Counted from the first letter of the stretch, positions 1 to 8,024 are shown. The stretch is 64,000 nt of DNA from Prevotella sp. (GCA_017469955.1 JAFUFJ010000020.1:1-64000); one strand, 5' to 3'. Translations and numbers: made by a program. The notes: generated by a model not told the origin, from the letters alone.

Positions 1-144
1 AAGAAGAAGAAAAGCGGGGGCGCAGGAACAGCAACATTCCGGAAGGATGACACCGGAAAGGGACATAAAGGCGCATGCCTGCGGCTGTGCATGCACATAC
101 ATACAAGCATATACGCGCGTACCATAATTACATACGCGCGCATA

Positions 145-477
145 GGCCCGTTCCTAGTTCTTCCATATCTTCGCCACCTAGAACTCCCTATTCGTTTTCG
201 GAATCTTGCAGCACGCAGAACTATTAACCATGAGCCCCTCACCTTGAACCGGTGGCATCGCCACCCCGTGCCCATGCCAAAAGCACCCGTTCACAAATAT
301 ACAAGTACGGTATTTGCGAAGCACCAAGTCAGGATACCCCGGCAGTCGCTTATGATTCAGCCTATATCGGAATCCCCGTTTCCACAACCCACGACGCACA
401 ATCATCTCTGGCTTCGTATCTTTCGACCGAATCGCCGCCATGCATTTGTACCGTTGTTGAGGTATGAAAAGGTCCAT
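145..477 (-). pseudogene. vsr: Vsr-type very short patch repair endonuclease, decayed
   Basis: Vsr nicks DNA at T:G mismatches left by deamination of 5-methylcytosine. The first ~70 codons fit the family well: an N-terminal RxxxM..IRSKDTKPE block, then LPGYPDLVL, then the zinc/catalytic segment FVNGCFWHGH. After that the reading breaks down. About 15 foreign residues precede a remnant CKIPKTNREF, then a TAG (178-180) stands where the family has Trp, followed by VAKIWKN and a second TAG (154-156). This matches the family pattern EFWxxKIxxNxxRD with two nonsense changes, and the C-terminal third is gone. No cytosine methylase, the usual partner, lies nearby in the window. A short functional protein is very unlikely. 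Confidence 0.8.
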
Positions 478-534
478 GTATTGATATTTTTTTCTTACCC
501 AATATTATACGATAATATAGTTCTGACGCTACAC

Positions 535-933
535 TTATTTTTTCTGCTTGTCGTAGTCTTCTTTCGTCATAATCCCCTCTCTAGCTTTTTCAAAGCTCTC
601 TGCATCTTTATAGAATATCCAATGTATAATGGGCGAGCCACTATACAATGAAGAATATGCCTGTTGGAAATTCCACCCACGATCAACCATATAATTAGCA
701 GCATCTACCATACTGTTAAACTCAATCTCTTTTCCCTCATCATCAACAAATTTCAACTTACTTCTTAAGTTACCCCATGCATTGTAGGACTGACTATTGC
801 CAAAATCAAAGATGATTTTCAAACCCGACGACAAACTCTTTTCTATTCCTTTAACTTCACAATAATACCGATGACTCTGTGCAGAAACTCCCAGAGAAAT
901 CGTTAATAAAAATACGAACAATACCTTCTTCAT
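535..933 (-). CDS. small secreted protein of unknown function
   Basis: 132 residues. The first ~19 residues form a clear Sec signal peptide (MKKVLFVFLLTISLGVSAQ, cleavage after SAQ), so the mature protein of ~113 residues is periplasmic or exported. The mature part is mixed alpha/beta with a charged end (EDYDKQKK) and no motif I recognise. It starts 2 bp after the stop of the upstream gene at 936-1586, so the two are probably one transcript. The DNA is clearly more AT-rich than the flanking core genes, which with the neighbouring pseudogenes suggests acquired DNA. Confidence 0.6.
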   Translation of the reverse strand: MKKVLFVFLLTISLGVSAQSHRYYCEVKGIEKSLSSGLKIIFDFGNSQSYNAWGNLRSKLKFVDDEGKEIEFNSMVDAANYMVDRGWNFQQAYSSLYSGSPIIHWIFYKDAESFEKAREGIMTKEDYDKQKK

Positions 934-935
934 AA

Positions 936-1586
936 TTATGACAGTTTATATATTATTTCATTCCAGTGTTTACTAAATGCCATCTCACAGGCATCATCAA
1001 GATATTCCTGCAAAAACTTAAATGGGAAAGGATATGTCATCAATTCATTCCAGCGGCCAAAACCAAACCTAAGCATATTTTCAATCTCTTGTATGTCCTC
1101 ATTTTGCTTTGATGGTTCTCCGCAGTGAAGGATGAGTATTTTTCTTGCTCTTGGCATTCGATCCATCTTGTTGCTTCTCATTATCTGCATGTTTTCACTA
1201 TTGAAACCAGAAATATATGAGTGAGCAGATTCTTTCTCATCGTCAATTCCTTCTGATTTCCAAAGATGGAATCCTATGTAGCCTCTTAAATACTGATGCG
1301 CTACTTTCTTCCTCTTGAATAATGAAAGTGGAGTATTGTTATTCACTATTTCTCCATATCCTTCATCGATTAAAGCTACATCTAGAATAGGTATTTCATC
1401 AGTATCGATAATGAGGTAAACATTACCACCTTGTTTTAATGCCATATAATCTCGTCTTCCTTGTATCTTTTCAGTTTCATTGAACATCAATTCCTGTTTT
1501 GAAAATGAATTAAAGTCTATGCACTTTTCATTTGAGGAGAACCCATATTCTTCTATTTGGATTTTGCCCTCTTCCTCCACAGCCAT
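936..1586 (-). CDS. protein of unknown function, AT-rich
   Basis: 216 residues, no signal peptide, no transmembrane segment and no family I recognise. It carries several acidic stretches near the N-terminus (MAVEEEGKIQIEEYG) and a Trp/Phe-rich C-terminal third. In frame upstream of the chosen ATG there are only 12 more codons before a stop at about 1620, which is where the truncated blaR1 reading ends. The junction therefore looks like the point where this AT-rich segment was joined to the blaI-blaR1 locus. The start could be non-ATG slightly upstream. It is followed 2 bp later by the small secreted protein at 535-933. Confidence 0.5.
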   Translation of the reverse strand: MAVEEEGKIQIEEYGFSSNEKCIDFNSFSKQELMFNETEKIQGRRDYMALKQGGNVYLIIDTDEIPILDVALIDEGYGEIVNNNTPLSLFKRKKVAHQYLRGYIGFHLWKSEGIDDEKESAHSYISGFNSENMQIMRSNKMDRMPRARKILILHCGEPSKQNEDIQEIENMLRFGFGRWNELMTYPFPFKFLQEYLDDACEMAFSKHWNEIIYKLS

Positions 1587-1617
1587 TGAGGCTCCAATAA
1601 CAAATCCTTCTTGAATC

Positions 1618-1758
1618 TTATATCACCACAAGGATTACCAGCAGAACGGCACGATTCAGACGGTGGAACGTCTCGCGCCGGAGCAATAGCCTATAGAGCG
1701 AGTAGAGCAGCGTAAGCGTTACCGCCCAACGGATGGCGTAGATAATGAATGTAGCCAT
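1618..1758 (-). pseudogene. blaR1: truncated BlaR1/MecR1-type M56 membrane metallopeptidase
   Basis: The ATG lies 3 bp past the stop of the repressor gene at 1762-2124, the normal blaI-blaR1 arrangement. The 46 codons read as the first transmembrane region of Bacteroidetes M56 proteins: MATFIIYAIRW, then LYSLYRLLLRRETFHRLNRA, then a hydrophobic run ending at a TAA. Full-length relatives have several hundred residues with an HExxH protease site and a sensor domain; none of that follows. The reading stops exactly where the AT-rich unrelated gene at 936-1586 begins, so a deletion or insertion removed the rest. A repressor without its sensor protease should be unable to respond to signal. Confidence 0.75.
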
Positions 1759-1761
1759 GCG

Positions 1762-2124
1762 TCAGCCCTCCTTACGTTTTAAGTCTGCCAGATATTGCAG
1801 CAAATCTGCCTCGGTTACTTTGTCCTCCTGCATCAGTGCCGACACGACGCTCATGTACGAGTCATTAAAAAAGCGATTGATGACGCTCGACAGCCTGCCT
1901 CGTCCGTATGCCTGCTTGTCCACGATAGGACGATAGACAAAGCCGCGTCCTTTCGGTTCATGTGCCAGGTAGCCTTTCTTCTCCAGTGCCTGAAATACCT
2001 GTGCAATAGCATTTGCGCTGGGCTGCGGTTCGGGATAGAGCGATGAAACATCCTTTGGGGCACACTGGCCAAGTTGCCAAATCAGTTCCATCACTTCCTC
2101 TTCTTTGCTTGTAAGTTTCTCCAT
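1762..2124 (-). CDS. BlaI/MecI/CopY-family transcriptional repressor
   Basis: 120 residues, the usual length for the family. The N-terminal winged helix is clear: MEKLTSKEEEVMELIWQLG is helix 1, and SANAIAQVFQALEKKGYLAHE is the recognition helix and start of the wing, ending GRGFVYRPIV. The C-terminal half is the helical dimerisation and protease-cleavage part. Such repressors bind palindromes in their own promoter and are cleaved by a BlaR1-type membrane protease. Here the protease gene directly downstream is cut off after 46 codons, so the repressor may be constitutive or regulate by other means. The stop is 3 bp before the blaR1 remnant. Confidence 0.85.
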   Translation of the reverse strand: MEKLTSKEEEVMELIWQLGQCAPKDVSSLYPEPQPSANAIAQVFQALEKKGYLAHEPKGRGFVYRPIVDKQAYGRGRLSSVINRFFNDSYMSVVSALMQEDKVTEADLLQYLADLKRKEG

Positions 2125-2173
2125 ATTTCAATTGTTTTAGTTCGTTTGAACATTATTTTCTGTTGATTTTGGT

Positions 2174-2206
2174 GCAAAGATAGGCTTTTTATTTGATTCA
2201 ACCAAA
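2174..2206 (-). promoter_or_regulatory. promoter and possible operator of the BlaI-type gene
   Basis: On the minus strand TATCTTTG (2174-2181) fits the Bacteroidetes -7 box TAnnTTTG, ~50 bp before the repressor ATG. Just upstream, 2192-2206 is a near-palindrome TTTGATTCAACCAAA (13 of 15 positions symmetric), a plausible self-regulatory operator overlapping the -33 region. The operator role is inference from position and family behaviour. Confidence 0.5.
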
Positions 2207-2574
2207 CAAATTAGTGTTTATTCAACAGAAAAAATGTTGTTAAAAGAATAAAAAATGGAGAGTTTTTGCTCTAATCTAACCCTAATTACTGGAATTGCTG
2301 CACACTTTGTGGAAAAAAGATGAAGAGATACTTCATGCCCTGAGAAGTTTTTCTCATTATCGACATCTGTTTGTTGAGACTCTGCGCCTGCAGCGATGCT
2401 ATTGACAGGACAGGCGAAAGCGTCTAAACCCCCAGACACTATTCGCCTTTCTTCCTCTGTGCAATGAGAATAGAAGAAAAGGGCTTGCGCTGTATCATGG
2501 TATCACCCCAAATACCATTCTCCGCAAAGTACTGGGTTCAGCAGGAATAGAGAAGTTAAACGGTTATAGCCTAT
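2207..2574. other. gap without a supported gene
   Basis: AT-rich stretch between the repressor promoter and the broken AbiE toxin. Both strands have short open frames. One on the plus strand (about 2410-2630) reads without stops, but it resembles nothing I know and runs into the antisense of the toxin. I see no RNA gene, repeat or terminator here. Confidence 0.4.
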
Positions 2575-3643
2575 CTATCCAATCAGTTGAATCTCGTTTA
2601 GATAGAAGAACGTCTCGGGATGTGTCTTCTTAAGTTTGTTGAGTTTGGTGGGCATAGGGAGTTGAAGAGTCTGTGATGCCAACATACCTATATCGTCAGG
2701 TGTATAGTGCCGTATCTCGTTAATCCCCTTCTCCAAAAGTCGGCTGAGGTATGCCACTTTGGCTGCATTGATGATGGCAGAATCCAAGGCGTACTTCTCG
2801 CTATGAATGAAATTGCCAATACGACTAATGCCATCTTGCAGGAGTTTGTATTCCTCTGGATTCGTCAAGCCGCGCATACAGATGGTGATGGCAGTCTAGT
2901 ATATGTCGTCAAGCACCTGCTGGATGTCCTCTGATGGCAGGTTGCGATATTGCAGTTCCACCTTGGCAAACTTCAGGAAGGTCTGACGGGTGACGGTCAG
3001 GTCGTTCGTGATATCGAACAGCGAGGCAACGTCAAAGAGCTGTTTGATAATCTCCATCGTACATTTCTTCTGTCCTTTGAAGAATGGGATGCCCGTCGTG
3101 TGCGGAGCAAAAGCCGTCAGTTTGTCGCCCAACAAATCCCCATGGCTCGGCAGACTGACCGTGACAAGAGGCTCGTCTGTCATCAGCAACGGACTCAGTA
3201 TGGGCAGCGGCACAATCTGCGAATAGTGCGTTTCCTCGAAGAGCACGTCAAGCAGAATCTTGTCCTGTCCACCCTTACCGGGATAGCTCACTTCGTAGTA
3301 AAACTTGGCGTATTGCTTTGGGACATCTGTGCGCGATATGCGCTCCACGAGTTCCACTTTGCCAAAGCCGTATTCTTCGGCATACTGGCTGAGGTAGTCT
3401 TCTATGGCGGTTCCTGGAGGACAGATGATGTCTATGTCTATTGACAATCGTTTGCTGGTGTTCAGGTGAAGCATCAGCGAACTGCCACCCTTGAAGATGA
3501 AAGGACAGCCTGAACGGGCCAGTGCTTCAAGCAGCGAAAAGGCACGGATGGATGGTCTTTTCAACCAATGCAATGTCGTGGACACCCATTTGGCGGGCAG
3601 ATTCGGTTATCCATTCAAGGCTTCTACTCTTGGGATTGATCAT
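2575..3643 (-). pseudogene. abiEii: AbiEii/AbiGii-type nucleotidyltransferase toxin, broken by frameshift and nonsense
   Basis: AbiEii proteins are nucleotidyltransferase-fold toxins that work with the AbiEi antitoxin. Read in three pieces this is a full-length ~330-codon member. Piece 1 starts at ATG 3643 (MINPKSRSLEWITESARQ) and goes out of frame at a tandem duplication GGATGGAT (3546-3553, plus strand); deleting one GGAT copy restores VEKTIRAFSLLEALARSG. Piece 2 has the hallmark FKGGSSLML and SIDIDIICP nucleotidyltransferase motif and a conserved LLGDKLTAFAP. Piece 3 (2575-2877) continues after an in-frame TAG at 2893-2895 following LDDIY. Two independent lesions make a functional toxin unlikely, although piece 2 keeps the active-site region. 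The intended start overlaps the antitoxin gene by 20 bp. Confidence 0.85.
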
Positions 3644-4367
3644 GGTCTATTGTGTATATGATATGTTCAACTTTCTCTTTTCTGTTGCGGCGGGAGGCAT
3701 ATCTCAACAGTTTTCTCATGTTGACATGATTCCTCTCACGCGCATACTCATATATATTGTATATCTCGGAACCGCTGGCGAACAGCAGTTCGTTGTCGCC
3801 AATGGCATCCACAAGGATTTTCTCTATACGCGGCACTTGGCAGCCATCCACGATGGTCAATGGCGACTGACCTATCAGTTGGCGTACCACTATGGCATCA
3901 GTCCCCGTCAGATAGCGGTCGCAGTCTATGGGTGACGGTGACAGGAGTATGTTTCTGCCAAGTTCCATCTCCTGCAAGGCATGAAATACCGTTTCCATAC
4001 CGTCTTTCTCCACATCCACGAAAACATAGCCGATGTTTGGCACATGGAGCATGAACGAGGCAAGCACCCGTGGACTCCAGATGCACATATCAAGGAGTGG
4101 GAACTTCTGCTTTAGTCTCAAAAAGATGTCCTTCTCCTTCTCTGATGGCTGATATACGAATTCTGGCAGACTATCAAGAGCCAATTTATACACACCGTAA
4201 CCAACCCTACGAAGTGAGCCAGATGCAAGCATCCGGTTAATCTGGAGGGTTAGCGCACTGCCCTTGATGCCCGTCTGCTGGCGGGCAACTTCACGCAACA
4301 GGTCCTTCCGATGGAAGATACCACCTTGTGCCACTGCGTAATTCAATATAGCTTCCGTTGCTGTCAT
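3624..4367 (-). CDS. abiEi: AbiEi-type antitoxin / winged-helix regulator
   Basis: 247 residues. The N-terminal ~75 residues are a winged-helix domain (ILNYAVAQGGIFHRKDLLREV, then ALTLQINRMLASGSLRRVGYGVYKL), as in AbiEi antitoxins and related regulators that repress their own operon. The rest is the family's antitoxin C-terminal domain. It is the first gene of the AbiE pair and overlaps the toxin's original start by 20 bp, the usual coupling. It appears intact although its toxin is broken. It has its own well-formed promoter just upstream. Confidence 0.8.
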   Translation of the reverse strand: MTATEAILNYAVAQGGIFHRKDLLREVARQQTGIKGSALTLQINRMLASGSLRRVGYGVYKLALDSLPEFVYQPSEKEKDIFLRLKQKFPLLDMCIWSPRVLASFMLHVPNIGYVFVDVEKDGMETVFHALQEMELGRNILLSPSPIDCDRYLTGTDAIVVRQLIGQSPLTIVDGCQVPRIEKILVDAIGDNELLFASGSEIYNIYEYARERNHVNMRKLLRYASRRNRKEKVEHIIYTIDHDQSQE

Positions 4368-4384
4368 ATCTTTGTTTGTCGCTG

Positions 4385-4415
4385 CAAAATTATATCTTTT
4401 TTGTCAAACATCAAA
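4385..4415 (-). promoter_or_regulatory. promoter of the AbiEi antitoxin gene
   Basis: Minus strand: TTTG (4412-4415), 19 bp spacer, TAATTTTG (4385-4392). This is a textbook Bacteroidetes -33/-7 pair, 17 bp before the ATG. Confidence 0.7.
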
Positions 4416-4445
4416 ACATTTTGCCAAGAAAGAAATATTTAGGTT

Positions 4446-4746
4446 GCTTTTTTAACAAATTACGAGTCCATTCTGACTAATTCCAGCATTATAACTGAAA
4501 AATCTTCTCTCAGATGAGCCATAGATATTGGCACATCTGACTGTCCTTTTCTTCTTCTTCGCTGACTTTGAATTATTAACCGCCACTGAATCCCAGCCAC
4601 TTAGAGCGTCCGAGATACAATAACGGTACAAGAACCCTGATTTTTGCCGATTTTCGAGCCATCTGCGAAGCAAAAAAAATGAGCCACCGATGTCAACCAG
4701 ACTTGGCAAACGGCAAAAATGCTTCAAAATCAAAAGTTAAATAATC
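4446..4746. other. gap without a convincing gene
   Basis: A 93-codon open frame on the minus strand (4452-4733) fills most of this gap, but it has no family resemblance, no promoter box upstream and an odd composition (a KKKKRT run, many Ser/Cys), so I do not call it a gene. The region is 3' to the small secreted protein at 4747-5127 and 5' to nothing on the plus strand. I see no terminator with a T tract or other RNA structure. Confidence 0.4.
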
Positions 4747-5127
4747 TTAATGAATTGTTAAATCTTTCTCTCTTTTGAAGGCTGGTTTTGCTCTGCAAAA
4801 CTCATCGATTTGCCCTTTTTCTTGATTGCACTTTTTTGCACCTTTCAACTTTGAGTATTTTACGTAAACCACTGTGCTGCAATCACTTGTAAACCTAAAA
4901 AAACAATCCCACATGAATTCTTCACCTTTTACATATTCCATTACTACAGGCTCGACTTCAACGCCTTTAAACTTCTTTGTGTTGAAGCTGTAGGCCATAT
5001 AGCCCTTTGCATTAAGCAGAGGTAGATAGTCGCTGAACGTTGATTCGTTCATCTTAATCTCTTGTGCCTGTCCCGCCATTGCAACAAGGGCAAACAGTGC
5101 GGTGATGATGATGGTTTTCTTGTTCAT
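4747..5127 (-). CDS. small secreted protein, partner of the adjacent thioredoxin
   Basis: 126 residues with a Sec signal peptide (MNKKTIIITALFALVAMAGQAQ). The mature ~104 residues contain two Cys (in FTSDCSTVVYV and AKKCNQEKG) plus one near the end (DEFCRAK). The protein family is unknown to me. The start ATG overlaps the stop of the thioredoxin gene upstream (ATGA at 5124-5127), so the two are translationally coupled. The first ~45 bp are almost identical to the start of that same upstream gene, showing that the signal-peptide coding block was copied. Cysteines plus coupling to a TlpA-like protein suggest a redox client or partner, which is inference. Confidence 0.65.
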   Translation of the reverse strand: MNKKTIIITALFALVAMAGQAQEIKMNESTFSDYLPLLNAKGYMAYSFNTKKFKGVEVEPVVMEYVKGEEFMWDCFFRFTSDCSTVVYVKYSKLKGAKKCNQEKGQIDEFCRAKPAFKREKDLTIH

Positions 5128-6806
5128 TTCCTATTGATTATTTCTTGCATCATTCTACGGACAGACTCTGGGTTATATGGCTTTGGCTCGCTATCTTCTG
5201 TTGTAACTCGTTGCCCCTCTTGGTCAAAGATAATGTAGGTCGGGAAGTGGCTTACGTGCAGATATTTCTCGACGGAACTTTGCTGAACGGCAGGGAGGTT
5301 GTAATGGACGAGGTGCTCACCTGTGAGTTTATACTCTGCAATCGTGCTACGCCAAGCCTCCGTTTTACTGCCATTACACAGATAAAGGTAAGTGACAGGC
5401 AGGTCGCTGAGGGCTTGATGCAGAGGGTGGGTAAAGTTCTTTAAGCCCATTTTGCAGGGGCCGCACCACGTTCCCCAGAAGTCGACGAAGACTATGCGCC
5501 CACGGTAGGGAGCGATGATTTTGTCGAAGATTTCCTTACCGTCGGTAAGACCTTCAAGTGGCTCGTTTGGCATTAGGCTTGATTCGTAATCGCTGCGGAG
5601 AGCCAAAGTATGATACCGTTCATTGGTCGATGTGATAATATTGCGCAAATAGTCGTTCTTGACTTCCGCTACAAGGTTAAAGAGGGGTGACTTTAAGGGA
5701 GCATGGTATTGCTCTATTTGGGTGTAGAGTAGTACGGCACGGGCATAGTCGCGGATTTCCTCAGGCATGTCGAAGTCTTTCAAGCGTTCTATGTCTTCCA
5801 TAGTTTCGCGCTCTCCGACGGCACCATCCGTCAGCAGTCCCGATAAGTATGCATCGGAAAAGTAATGCGGAACGGTCAGCGCAAAAGGATGATTTTTCAG
5901 AACGGAATCGGCCGCATTGTTGTTCGTCAGTGTCTTATAGTCTTGCAGCAAGGTGCGGAGTGTGCGCAAGCTGTCGGCGTATGCTTCGCCTCGGCCGATG
6001 GTTCCATCGGCATGCTGTTCAAGGGCGATGCTGATAGCAGTGTCGATGCTCCGCAGGTTGAAACCCTTGCGAAAGCGGGGGGCAACGAGTTCCATTGTGT
6101 AGTTCATGACAATGTAACCCAACTCGTCTTGAATGAGTGTATAGGGCTGGGGGAGTTGGCAGATGAAATGGTCGTGGAGACACTGCCATAGTTTTCCGTC
6201 AGTTGACTGGCGCACCGTGGCATCGACATAGCGCCTCTGCACAAGATATTTGGCAATGCTGCTGGCGGCGCGAGCGTTGGCATAGTCTCGCCAGCCTTGC
6301 GAAAGCGTGGGATTGCTTTTGTAGATAGAGTCGTTGGCGGCTTGCAGTCGTTTCAGTTCTTTCTCGGCTTCATCAATTACGACAGCGTCCGTCTGTGCCT
6401 TCATCCAGTCCATATCCCAAGTGCATACTGAGGGCTGATGGGCAATGACTTCGTTGCTAAGTTGTGCATCCTTGCCCTTGACAATGACATTACCTGTACC
6501 ACCATCCATTTCCACGTCGTATATTTCTCCTGGCGACAGCAAAAGATGTGCCCATACGAGAGTGACGGGAGCAGTATCCAGCAGAGGCACTTCCACCTCG
6601 AAGCGTCCAAGACTGTCAAGTTGCAATGGAACTTCATCAGAACTCATCGTTTGCAGAGGTTCCGTGTAATGAATGGTCAGCCGGTCTTCATGTCCTTTCG
6701 GTACGTTGATGATGCGACCACGAATCAAAGCCGAAGTTTCTGTTTGCCCCTGCCCTGCCATTGCAACAAGGGCAAACAGTGCGGTGATGATGGATTTCTT
6801 GTTCAT
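5124..6806 (-). CDS. secreted TlpA-like thioredoxin with long N-terminal region
   Basis: 560 residues. A signal peptide (residues 1-21, AMAGQGQ at cleavage) leads to a beta-rich DUF4369-like domain (~25-125), a long helical region (~130-420) and a C-terminal thioredoxin fold (~425-560). The redox motif WCGPC is at 447-451 in the context FVDFWGTWCGPCK, and the cis-Pro loop is HFPTYIIF. This architecture is common in Bacteroidetes and acts on disulfides in the periplasm. It ends in an ATGA overlap with the small secreted protein at 4747-5127. A larger relative lies at 13950-16349; both have a DSLGRF turn and an IxAPYRG/IxEPYRG lead-in to the thioredoxin domain. Confidence 0.85.
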   Translation of the reverse strand: MNKKSIITALFALVAMAGQGQTETSALIRGRIINVPKGHEDRLTIHYTEPLQTMSSDEVPLQLDSLGRFEVEVPLLDTAPVTLVWAHLLLSPGEIYDVEMDGGTGNVIVKGKDAQLSNEVIAHQPSVCTWDMDWMKAQTDAVVIDEAEKELKRLQAANDSIYKSNPTLSQGWRDYANARAASSIAKYLVQRRYVDATVRQSTDGKLWQCLHDHFICQLPQPYTLIQDELGYIVMNYTMELVAPRFRKGFNLRSIDTAISIALEQHADGTIGRGEAYADSLRTLRTLLQDYKTLTNNNAADSVLKNHPFALTVPHYFSDAYLSGLLTDGAVGERETMEDIERLKDFDMPEEIRDYARAVLLYTQIEQYHAPLKSPLFNLVAEVKNDYLRNIITSTNERYHTLALRSDYESSLMPNEPLEGLTDGKEIFDKIIAPYRGRIVFVDFWGTWCGPCKMGLKNFTHPLHQALSDLPVTYLYLCNGSKTEAWRSTIAEYKLTGEHLVHYNLPAVQQSSVEKYLHVSHFPTYIIFDQEGQRVTTEDSEPKPYNPESVRRMMQEIINRK

Positions 6807-6839
6807 GATATATAAGTCTTTTCTGCAATCATCGGCATT

Positions 6840-7319
6840 CTAATATTCTGTTTTGTCGTCCTTTTCCGCCCACAGCCGGAACGACTGCAACGCTTCATCG
6901 CGCAACATCGGGATAATAGGCACGGTGCGTTCGTCCATCGGACGGTCCAGTTCTTCGTAAATAAAGTCGTCGGCGAAGTCGATGTCACGGGCATCTTTCC
7001 GGGTGTTTCCATAGTAGATACGGCTGATATGAGCCCAATATATGGCTCCGAGACACATCGGGCAGGGCTCACACGAGGTATAGATGGTGCACCCTGAGAG
7101 GTCGAATGTGCCTAACTCATGGCAGGCCTTCCTGATGGTGTTCACCTCTGCATGTGCTGTCGGGTCTTTGTCAATGGTGACACTGTTTGCACTGCCCGCC
7201 ACTATTTTCCCGTCTTTCACTATGACGGCGCCGAAAGGACCTCCACCCTGCTTTACACTCTCATTGGCCAGTCTGATGGCCTCGCGCATAAATTCGCGGT
7301 CTTTTTCTGTTATTCTCAT
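6840..7319 (-). CDS. guaD: guanine deaminase (cytidine-deaminase fold)
   Basis: 159 residues, matching Bacillus GuaD in length and pattern. Guanine deaminase converts guanine to xanthine plus ammonia in purine salvage. The zinc site is complete: HAE at 56-58 and PCPMC at 85-89 (ligands His56, Cys86, Cys89; Glu58 is the proton shuttle). GGPFGAVIVKDG (26-37) and the C-terminal FIYEELDRPMDERTVP block favour guanine deaminase over tRNA adenosine deaminase TadA. It lies 66 bp downstream of luxS on the same strand and may share its transcript. The separation from the thioredoxin gene below is only ~33 bp. Confidence 0.85.
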   Translation of the reverse strand: MRITEKDREFMREAIRLANESVKQGGGPFGAVIVKDGKIVAGSANSVTIDKDPTAHAEVNTIRKACHELGTFDLSGCTIYTSCEPCPMCLGAIYWAHISRIYYGNTRKDARDIDFADDFIYEELDRPMDERTVPIIPMLRDEALQSFRLWAEKDDKTEY

Positions 7320-7385
7320 TGATTTCTTCTTTTCGTTGGTTGCAACTTGGTGCCGTTCACACGGACGATCCAGCCTGTTTTCCTC

Positions 7386-7880
7386 CTATGCGTCGGCAAA
7401 GACCCTGCCGTCGTCCAGGGTTATATGGAGCTTGGCATACTCGCTATGGAAATCATTCCTCAGACGATCCAGGTATCTTCTGCTCTCCCACTTGCACATT
7501 GGCAGGTCATGAAGCAGATAGTTACCGCAGGCTTCCGGCCTTGTGGCGGGCACTTCCTGCTGGGTTAGCATCCATTCCAGGCACTGAATAGTCAGCTCGC
7601 GGATGTCTTCCACGGAATAATCTCCCGTCATGATGAGGTACATGCCTGTCAGACACCCCATAGGACCGACATACACGACGTCGTCTTTCACCGCCGAGTT
7701 ACGGAACCAAGTGGCCATCAGATGCTCCATACTGTGCATGGCTGCGGGGGCGACAGCCGGCTCTTCGTTGGGTTCTGTGATACGAAGGTCAAACGTTGTG
7801 AAGCCCTTGTCTTGTCTTGACACATAGATGCCCGGCTTCAACTTGGTGTGGTCGATGGTGAAACTCTGAATTACTTCCAT
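7386..7880 (-). CDS. luxS: S-ribosylhomocysteine lyase LuxS
   Basis: 164 residues. LuxS splits S-ribosylhomocysteine into homocysteine and DPD, the precursor of autoinducer-2, in the activated methyl cycle. The metal site is present as H49-SME-H53 (HTLEH in many relatives) with Cys118 in EACGNY as third ligand. The catalytic Cys76 sits in GPMGCLTGMY and Glu52 is the base. No SAH/MTA nucleosidase gene is adjacent; guanine deaminase follows instead. A -7 box ~140 bp upstream implies a long 5' leader that can fold (see 7941-8001). Confidence 0.95.
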   Translation of the reverse strand: MEVIQSFTIDHTKLKPGIYVSRQDKGFTTFDLRITEPNEEPAVAPAAMHSMEHLMATWFRNSAVKDDVVYVGPMGCLTGMYLIMTGDYSVEDIRELTIQCLEWMLTQQEVPATRPEACGNYLLHDLPMCKWESRRYLDRLRNDFHSEYAKLHITLDDGRVFADA

Positions 7881-7940
7881 GTTGTTACTGTTGTTGTTTG
7901 ATTTGTGTTTCTGCCCTATTGATAAGTTTTCATTCCTTCA

Positions 7941-8001
7941 GGCACCCCCGAAGTCTGCCCGTTTACGAGGCAATGCCTCGCCGTTGCAGCCGGCCGGTGC
8001 C
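7941..8001 (-). promoter_or_regulatory. structured 5' leader of luxS
   Basis: In the luxS leader an outer stem pairs 7996-8001 with 7941-7946 (6 bp, GGCACC/GGTGCC on the transcript) and encloses a strong hairpin at 7966-7980 (6-bp stem CGAGGC/GCCTCG, 3-nt loop). This nested fold between promoter and start codon could be a cis-regulatory RNA. I cannot match it to a known SAM or SAH riboswitch class by eye. Confidence 0.35.
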
Positions 8002-8016
8002 GTCATTGTCCTGATG

Positions 8017-8024
8017 CAAAGGTA
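8017..8024 (-). promoter_or_regulatory. -7 box of the luxS promoter
   Basis: Minus-strand TACCTTTG fits TAnnTTTG, ~137 bp upstream of the luxS ATG. No clear TTTG lies 19-21 bp further up. Confidence 0.5.

Noticed and set aside
91-651. 186-codon plus-strand frame at the window start
   Set aside because: Antisense to the Vsr remnant, with no recognisable domain.
2218-2439. 73-codon minus-strand ORF upstream of the repressor
   Set aside because: Low-complexity AT-rich frame with no similarity and no neighbours to explain it.
145-2895. In-frame TAG codons in vsr and abiEii as evidence of TAG recoding
   Set aside because: Other genes here, including abiEi and the secreted gene at 17755, use TAG as a normal stop, and both affected genes carry additional lesions, so plain pseudogenes explain it.
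4452-4733. 93-codon minus-strand ORF
   Set aside because: No promoter, no domain, odd composition; kept only as a gap note.
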